Virus record (IMG/VR): IMGVR_UViG_3300037516_001702 | Coordinates: 1 to 41,591 of that record | Length of the DNA stretch: 41,591 bases | Source of the DNA: a virus | Reading direction: 5' to 3' (one strand) | The notes under the pieces: model-generated | The model's input: the letters and a program-made list of their open reading frames with translations, nothing else | The model's database searches: none | Told to the model about the DNA's origin: nothing | Position numbers and translations under genes: made by a program | Shown here: positions 17,050 to 24,800 of the stretch, piece after piece | Numbering within the stretch: position 1 is the first letter of the stretch | Layout: each line of letters begins with the position of its first letter

Positions 17050-18765
17050 TTAGTTGTCGTCTACGGAGTCTTCGAGCAGCTGAAACTCGACAAGAGACGC
17101 CATGAATTCTGCGTCACTCAAATTACTGCTGCTTTTCTCTTCTCCACCGGCTATCCAGTTTGCTGGAATCAAGCTCTCTAACTTGAGGGCGCGAGCACGT
17201 TTCATAATGTGCTTCTTGGTTGCCTCTTTGTCTTTTGCTCGACCAAATGCTTGAATTGCATTACGCAAATCACCTTCAGAGACAATTGGGTAAGACCCGT
17301 CTTCCATGGCCATGCCATCTTTTGCCAAGTCCATGCGCCTCTCTTCCGAGAACGCATTTTTCATCGCAATTTCTGCCGCTTCGGCTTCAATTCCTTCAAT
17401 CTCATCGGATTCATACTTGTCGTAGCCGAGGACTTCTCCATCCAATGCCACGAATACGTCGTACGACTTGCCATCAAAGCCTTCTATTTCAACAGCATAC
17501 GAATCAAATCCCTCAAATATATCGGGCTCAATCGCTACTACTGTTCCATCAATTGATTTAACGGCAATTTCAGCAGCTTCTGTAAAGTCAATTAATCTGA
17601 AACTACCGATGTCTGATTTCTTATCGAATTCTGTCATGTCGAGTTTGTGGAAACCAAGAATTTCCGCAGAGGTACCATCAACAAAAACTTCGTTTACGGA
17701 ACCATCTTTTACCTGTACATCCACAACGAACATATCGGCATCTGGTGAATAACCAGAATCAACGACTACGCCATCAAACATTTTCTCAGCGAGACCTTCA
17801 ACATGAAGAATTCCTGGCATGCCTTTTTCGGCAACGCAGCCTCCTGGGCAGTCATCGCAAACTGGCGAAGAGCCACCATAGGCCTTGCGCTCAATAGCGC
17901 ACACATAGCCTGTCGCACCAATATCGGCGACCTTCAGTCCCATGGACCCAATACGAGCGCGACGAATCTCTTCCCACTCAGTATGAAGCGGGGAGAAAGA
18001 CTTGGCACCCATTTCTGCGTACTCTTCATCTTCCTCTTCTTCATCCTCGTCGTCGTCTTCTTCTTCGCCATCCATAGCTGGCATGGCGCCTTCCATGTTC
18101 TTTCGGCGACCCTTGATGTGTCGACGGCCGTTCATCTTTACTTCTTCGTCCTCTTCGAGCTCTTCTTCGACTTCTTCTTCCTCGAGCTCCTCGTCGTCTT
18201 CTTCGCCATCCATGACTGGCATAGCGCCTTCCATGTTCTTTCGGCCGGCGCGGCGCATCCGCATCATCTGCTTATATTCTTCGTCTTCGTCGTCTTCTTC
18301 CATGACGTCTTCTTCGTCATCCATTGCTGGGACGGCCATGCCCATGCCTTTTTTCTTCTTAGGCATTGCATACATCATTTTTTCGTCTTCTTCGTCCTCT
18401 TCGAGCTCCATGGGCGCGACCATGCCCTTCTTCTTCGGCATAACGGCGGCCATTTCTTCCTCCGTCATGTCTGGTTCATCGTCTTCATTGGCCATTTCCA
18501 TAAGTACATGTCCAGGCTTTTTATTATTGCCTTTTTTCTTGACGGAAGCAGAGGTGGGATTCAGTAACTCTTCCTCATCCATCTCCTCGTCCGCTTCTGG
18601 TTCAGCAACAGCGGGCACCATCTTCATTTCTACGGGCATAGCTCCGCACTTGGCACATAGTTCTGCGCCCTTGACGAAGCCGCAATCTGCGACAGCGCCT
18701 TTTGCGCACTTAAGAACATTGCCGCCACCGTCAATGCTTAGCGTAACTTTTTCGTCGTATTTCAT
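17050..18765 (-). CDS. Acidic repeat protein, probable scaffold, with PepSY-like and DUF6582-like parts
   Basis: A 571-residue protein. The N-terminus has a possible zinc ribbon (C20, C28, CAKC near 37-40). Residues of about 75-250 hold four imperfect repeats that alternate a basic patch (KKKGM or RRKNM), a MP/AMP turn and a long Asp/Glu run. Next comes a Cys cluster (CDDCPGGC near 295). Two related beta segments follow, the second GTVVAIEPDIFEGFDSYAVE at about 405-450, which resemble PepSY domains. The C-terminus has YPIVSEGDLRNAIQAFGRAK and HIMKRARALKLESLIPANW, a motif I recall as DUF6582 in actinophage head genes. Strong acidity and the position between the protease gene and capsid gene favour an assembly scaffold or capsid-lining protein. 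GGGAGC lies before the ATG, and a promoter candidate lies just upstream. Confidence 0.8.
   Translation of the reverse strand: MKYDEKVTLSIDGGGNVLKCAKGAVADCGFVKGAELCAKCGAMPVEMKMVPAVAEPEADEEMDEEELLNPTSASVKKKGNNKKPGHVLMEMANEDDEPDMTEEEMAAVMPKKKGMVAPMELEEDEEDEKMMYAMPKKKKGMGMAVPAMDDEEDVMEEDDEDEEYKQMMRMRRAGRKNMEGAMPVMDGEEDDEELEEEEVEEELEEDEEVKMNGRRHIKGRRKNMEGAMPAMDGEEEDDDEDEEEEDEEYAEMGAKSFSPLHTEWEEIRRARIGSMGLKVADIGATGYVCAIERKAYGGSSPVCDDCPGGCVAEKGMPGILHVEGLAEKMFDGVVVDSGYSPDADMFVVDVQVKDGSVNEVFVDGTSAEILGFHKLDMTEFDKKSDIGSFRLIDFTEAAEIAVKSIDGTVVAIEPDIFEGFDSYAVEIEGFDGKSYDVFVALDGEVLGYDKYESDEIEGIEAEAAEIAMKNAFSEERRMDLAKDGMAMEDGSYPIVSEGDLRNAIQAFGRAKDKEATKKHIMKRARALKLESLIPANWIAGGEEKSSSNLSDAEFMASLVEFQLLEDSVDDN
18005..18430 (-). 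repeat. Imperfect repeats of basic patch plus acidic run
   Basis: Four degenerate units in the acidic protein. Each codes a short basic patch, then MP or AMP, then 10-25 mostly Asp/Glu residues (for example GAMPVMDGEEDDEELEEE). On the DNA this is a run of TC-rich triplets (TCTTCGTC type) that also yields a spurious poly-Ser frame on the other strand. Confidence 0.8.
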
Positions 18766-18824
18766 ACAGCTCCCGTTAGTGCAGGGAAATGACCGGGTAG
18801 ACCATTAACCAATAATGTATTTAA

Positions 18825-18851
18825 ATTATAACCTATCACGCTATACGTGAG
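18825..18851 (-). promoter_or_regulatory. Promoter candidate with palindrome before the scaffold gene
   Basis: On the leftward strand a perfect TATAAT (18825-18830) is preceded by the inverted repeat TCACG-TATAG-CGTGA (18837-18851). It lies 60 bases before the scaffold start in the 130-base gap after the first giant gene. No good -35 box is seen, so the palindrome may be an operator or activator site replacing it. Confidence 0.45.
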
Positions 18852-18895
18852 TGAATTAGGAACACCCAATACTTCTCTTTGATTTTTTGGCATCT

Positions 18896-21800
18896 CTAAC
18901 TTACTGTTCTCTTTTTGCCAGACAAGGTTTCGCCAGACTCAATTCTTTCTGCGGCAGTTCTGAGTTGTTCGGCGCTAAATATGTCATCGATGGTGTGATT
19001 GGTGCCGAACACTTCATTGAATCTGTCAACTATTGATTGCAATTCTGAGTCAGAGAATCTTGCTTCGTTTCCTTTTTTCGGAGACCATGCTGAGCCTTTT
19101 GCCGTCGCAGCATCTCTTAACGCAACACCCATATCAGTCTTTCCAGTTATCTTGTTTCGACTGGCTTGGCTATTGAGCTTGCTATCAGGAAAACTCTTGT
19201 CAATAAATTCGTTCAATGCTTCATACACGGCGTATTTTGATTTCTTGAGTTCGTTGTCAAATCGTTCGCCCGTGGACGCGTCTTTCCAAACTGAAGCGGC
19301 GTTAGGTATTAGTCCAGTTCTAATCATGTGAGCGACCGTGGCCGTTGGTATTCCGTCTTTCTTCCATTCGTCCCAGGCTCCGACGGCATCCATTCCGAAA
19401 GCCGCAGACATTCGTTCTTTGAGAGTTGTTTTCCATTCTTTTCTATCTATTCCTAGATATTCCAGAAGTTTCTCTAATTCAAAATCTTCTCTGCTTGTCT
19501 TATCTCCACTAATTATCTCACCATCTGGTTCCGTGCTAGGCAGAACACCATCAATCAGCTCTCCGTAGAGGTCATATTCTGCCTCTGAGTCGCCCTTGGT
19601 CGGGTCCTCTGGGTCAAAGCGACCAGTTGCGCGGAATTTGGACACTGCGCTAATTTCGCCAAGCTTGCTATATTCGTCTGGCGTTATGGACTCGCCCTCT
19701 TCCGGGTCAAACCAATGAGGGAACGCGTCCTTGCCGAAGGTCTCGATTATGAACCTGTCACGCATATTTGCACGACCAACATTCTCCATAGCGAGGTCTA
19801 TCTTTGAGAATCCTTCAACATCACCACTGGGTGACGGCGGAATAATCTTTGCTACTTCTTCGGCGCTAACTGGGGAAAAGTATCGCCATGCGCTCAGCTC
19901 TGGTTGCTTGCCGAGTTCGGCAATAAGCAGTCTGACAGCATCATGGTTGATGCCGGCGTCCGGCGCTTCCAGGGCTGCCGTATCTGGACCATTCAAGCCA
20001 AGAAGTGTTGCAAGCTCTTTGCGTGTAACTGGGCGAGTCTGAGTCCACTGTAGCGAACTCTTCCCGTCCCTATTGGCGGAAACAAATTCGGTCGGAACTC
20101 TTAGAGTTTCAGCAAGTTTGTCCACGGACAGCATCCATGTCAGTGCCGAGGGAGCATCATTCACGTTATTGTCGCCTACTCTGCCGACACGAACGAGGTT
20201 TTGACGCTTTTTCATCTCCGCACCAACGGACTTTATTGTTGCAGTATTTTTAGATTTGCGTGCTTCAGTTTCTGATGCATCGTCGTCCACATCTATTGCT
20301 ATTCCGACGTCACGGAAACGCTTCCACACGTTCATTGAGAAATTCAACTTGGCTTGCTCTTTTGGCGACTTTAAGTCACCCCTAAAGCGAATGCCAGCAA
20401 TTTCTTGTGCGCTTCCGCTGCCATCGTAAATTCTACTTCCACCCGACGACCCTCTTCTGTTGAGTCTGCCGCTGCGACCAGTTGGTGTATTTTTGGGGCC
20501 ACTACCCGCTCCACTTGACAAACTCATCGATGGGGGGCCTGTGTCTTCCGGGTCACCTTCGCCCCCGATATCAAGAACGCGCTCTTCGTCTCTCTTGTCA
20601 AGGATTGAATCAGCTTCATCTTCGCTTTCAACTATTTCTACATCTGGCGATTCCGGTATGTCGACCTCGTCTTCATTGAGTCCTTCTACGTCCTCAACTA
20701 CTTCAATTTCTCCTACTGGCTCATTTTCTTTGTCTTTACTTGGCGTAATGCCTCGATTAAGTTTGTCGTACTTGTCTGGGAGGGCTATTTTCCCATCAGC
20801 GAATGCGCCCTTACTTATCTCTTCAGGTATATCCCCACGCTTGACGGCCTCTTCTATTCCTCTTCGCTGGTCGGCCGTGACTCCATCGGCAAGATAACTC
20901 TCAAATACAGAAGAACCTGGGTCAATCATCTCTTGCGCTCTTGTTAAGGCAACGTAGACGAGGTTTGTTTCTTCCATCCAAGAGACGGCCGTCTCTCCTT
21001 GGGGCTTGTCAACCATTACCTCGGATGGGTTCATGAAGTCTTCAGCCAAAACCACGAAACGCGATTCACGCCCCTTGGCGAGTTGGGCTGTAGTTATTTC
21101 TACGTCACCGCCAACTTCCCGTGCAGATTCACGAAGTTCAGAGGCAATCTGTGTAAGTATTTTTGCGTTTTCATCCAAAGAACCAGCATCGATAATAAAA
21201 CCGTCATGAGAACGCCTTTGAGCTCCCGCTCTTTGTGTTGCTAATTCATTGCCTAATTTTACTTTTTCTCCTAGTCCGAGGCGCTCAATGATTTTTTCCA
21301 TATCCCGGCGATAGCGGCCATTACCCCTGCGACCCTCAATTGGTTTTTCAACGCCATTTGGAAGAATTGTTGGCCTACCCGTATCAACACCATCCCCGGT
21401 TATGAATATGCGACCAGTCGCCTTTCCTGGCTTGGTTGGTCCACCGCCTTCTATTTCGAGCTGACCATAAACGCCATGAACCATTTTTGAGTTGAGAGAT
21501 GGGAGTATTTCAATTTTTTCAAGTTGATTATCTTGCCCTGTTTCACCTTGTCTAACATTTGTTTTTACAGTTTTGTGAGATGCTATTTTTTTAATTTGTT
21601 CTGGGCTGACAGCAAATGCCGGCAGTTCAAGGGTCTCTCGTTCGGGAATCATTACCGGAGGGATGTTCACAAGGGTCTTCTTCCCCTTGTCATCTGTTAC
21701 ATATCTACTGGTTCCATTTAGTAGCCTTAGCAATCCTTTTGCACCCAGCGGTAATCCAGATGGGTCATTGGGGTCGGGCTGCTGGGTGAGCCTAAAAAGA

Positions 21801-24800
21801 GTTGTCAGCTGAGAATATTGAGATTGATTAACTTTTCTTTTTAGCTGACCGATATTCCATACGGGTCCTATGATTGAAGACTCCGGTGGTCTGCCGTTAC
21901 GCTTCTTGTCGTATTCTTTTTTCGAGGCTTCTGGCAACATTATGTACAACAGGTGCTCGGCAAATGCGGCCATCTGCGTATGTTTTTTCGCGGGTATGAC
22001 AATTTCTGGCATTATCGAATTGCCGTTTTTGTCTTTTCCTTTTGGTGATAACAGGAACTGCATAAGAAATCCCTGAGCCTCATTGATAATTTGTCTATTA
22101 GACCTAGTGAGAATCATAGATGGCAGGTTGCCTTTTTTGATTTCCTCAGCAGCATCAACTATTACGCCAGCCTTGGGCAGAACTAACTCATCACGTAGAG
22201 CGAGCAATGCCTTGTCCTGCTCTTTACGCGGCAAATCAGCTATATCAATTTTTCTATCTGGAGTAGAGTAAGTGTTCTCAATAAAAAGAATTTTTTCTCT
22301 TCTCTCAGCTTCCGATAGTTCCGGCAAATCTTTGAGAACCCTATTTTTTTCTGGAAGGAGGTCGTCAAAGTTTTTATAAACAACGCCTTGTGCTTCGCCC
22401 TTGACGTGTTTCCACGGCGGTTGTTTGACCCCCTGCTTTGTCAGGTATAGGTTTTGTAGAGCCAAAACAAGGTTTCCGAGGTGAGCCACATTGCTTCCAT
22501 AGCGGAAAGACTGTGTTATCTCCAGTTCGTAGTCTGGCTCGAGTGAGGAAAGAATATTTTTTGCATCATTGAATGCAAATACTCCCTGACGGTCATCTCC
22601 GACAACAATTATTGGAAGGTTTTTTCTATTATCAAGAAGAACTTTTTCAATAATTGGGTTTGAGTCTTGAGCTTCGTCAACAAAGAATGCAGCTAAAGGT
22701 TTATCTTTTGTGGCAAATTTTTTAGAAAGTTTTGCCATTTGCGTGTTGCCTTTGTTGGGCTTCACGCTTGTCACAATCCACTCTTCACCATCAATTTCGT
22801 AAGTTCCGCCAACTTCATAAGATTTAGGAATTGTTTTGTTTTTAATTGACGATGTTCCAGCATGCCCAACCAAGCCAGGGTCCGTACGGAGGTCGGGGTC
22901 GGTTAACATCCATACCTTTGGCCCGGCGTCACGATGAAGAAGAAGATTTGAATCTCCATCGAGCATTTTGTCGACGGCCCCCTGAAGCATGCCTATCCAC
23001 TCGTCGGGAATTTCTTGTTCCGCGAAAGTGGCATCAACGGGACTAATTTCTCCGCGAGCTATCTTCTTTTGCCCTTTCGCGCTCTCAAGGCCTTCTTTTT
23101 CGAGTTCTGACATCAAGAACATTTTCTTTGATGTTTTTTCGTCTACAGAAAGCGTCCACCTGCGCATTGCTTTGTTGAAAAGGTCACCAAATTCCTCGAC
23201 CGTAACTTCTGCGCCATTTGGAAGCTTGAAACCCTCGAGTTCAACGTCCCCTCTTGTGAACGTTATTTTGTCTGACCGTTCTTTGAGTTTTAGGAAATCG
23301 ACCCAATCTGCCCCATCGTCGAGACGTTGCCAGCCAAGTTCCTTGAACCCAGGCCTCTTTCCAGATACGGTCACCGTATCTCCATCAAAAGTCACGCCAC
23401 TAAAGTCGTACGGAATCATTGGCGGCTCATCTGGCGTTTTCTCCGCGCTTATGAACTTTGGATTCTTCTTTTTCCCAAACCTTTTTTCACCATCTCTCTC
23501 TAAGATGCCAGCTTGGATTTTTCTCCTTAAATTTTTTCCAAATTTCTTATCACCCTGACCAAGAGTGAGGGAGTAGTACCAAATCTTTGAGGTTGTTGCA
23601 ATTCCTGTATTTCCCGGGAACTGCACCTCTGCCTCGAGCTGATTCTTGACACCAAATACAGCATAATACATGTCACCCATTTTGTATTTTTCTGCGAGTT
23701 CTTTCACAGCATCGTTGATTGCTGCGTCATTCATTCCGTCAAAAGAGACGCCATATCTATCGGTAAGATACTTTAGATGCTCAACCCTTTCCTCGCCCTT
23801 GGAAGGCACGTTGAATTCTCTCTCTAAAACCCATGAAACATTTTTTAAGGAAGTTGTTTTCCCGGTTCCTGCACCAGCAAGAACGCTCAACACTTTCGGG
23901 TCTTTGTTTCTGACCAGATTAATCACTAAGTCAAGAATGTCTCTCTGTTCAGCAGTTGGCTCAACCTTGAGCTTAAACACTCTTCTGTAAGAAATAGACC
24001 TGTCGCTGCGCTTGACCTCGGGAACGCCATCTTTTGCGCCCTTGATTGGTCCAGTTACCTTGCCGCTTGAAAGTCCGTCAGCACCTATAACAGAGCCATC
24101 GCGACTCTTCTTTCCGACGTCACCGATAAACTCAGAAGCACGAATTATTTTTTCGTCGCGAGAGAGTTCCCCGTCTGGATTCGGAATCATTAACCGAGCC
24201 ATCTGGGCATCTGGATTTTCATCAAATTGGTCCAAATCAAGCATGTCTTCGATGAAACCAGAAATGGGCCTACTCGGCGGGATAAGTGGGCTGTCTTCGT
24301 ATCCCGCAATATTTGGAACTTCCAGCCAGGTATCTATCTTGCCCTTGCGTTCATCGTCTGGAATTCCAGCCAAACGGCGCATTGTTGCCGAGCGATTGAG
24401 CAGGTAATCATTTGCCTGTTGAGCCTGAAGAATCGCCCTATGAATCGCAGTTGGGTCTGACTGTAGCTTCTTCATCCATGCGTTCAGATACAAAATATGG
24501 TCTTCGCGAATTACGGGCTCGAGACCCATTGAGCCCATTGCGAATGCTGAGCCGATTTCTGCAATCAGCTCTTCAAAGGCGTAGCCTTCATCACCAAACG
24601 TTTTCCCTAATTTTCTATCGAGTCGGCTCGGATGTGATGTCCAGTGGACTGTTTCATGCATGGCAGTTCCGTAAAAAGCCAAAGCGTCTTTAAATTGTTC
24701 AAATGCAGGCATATGAATTTTGTCGGTGCCTGGCCGATAGAACGCCTGCGAGCCCTTCGATTCAACGAATGCTGGCCCTATCTCCTGAATGACTGTTTCT

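Noticed and set aside
18002-18808. Long plus-strand open frame coding runs of serine
   Set aside because: It is the complement of the Asp/Glu codons of the acidic scaffold gene, with no ribosome site and no non-repetitive content.
20460-20897. Plus-strand Ser-rich frame opposite the acidic part of the polyprotein
   Set aside because: A mirror of Asp/Glu/Ser codons on the coding strand. The leftward frame has clear helicase motifs on one side and continuity.
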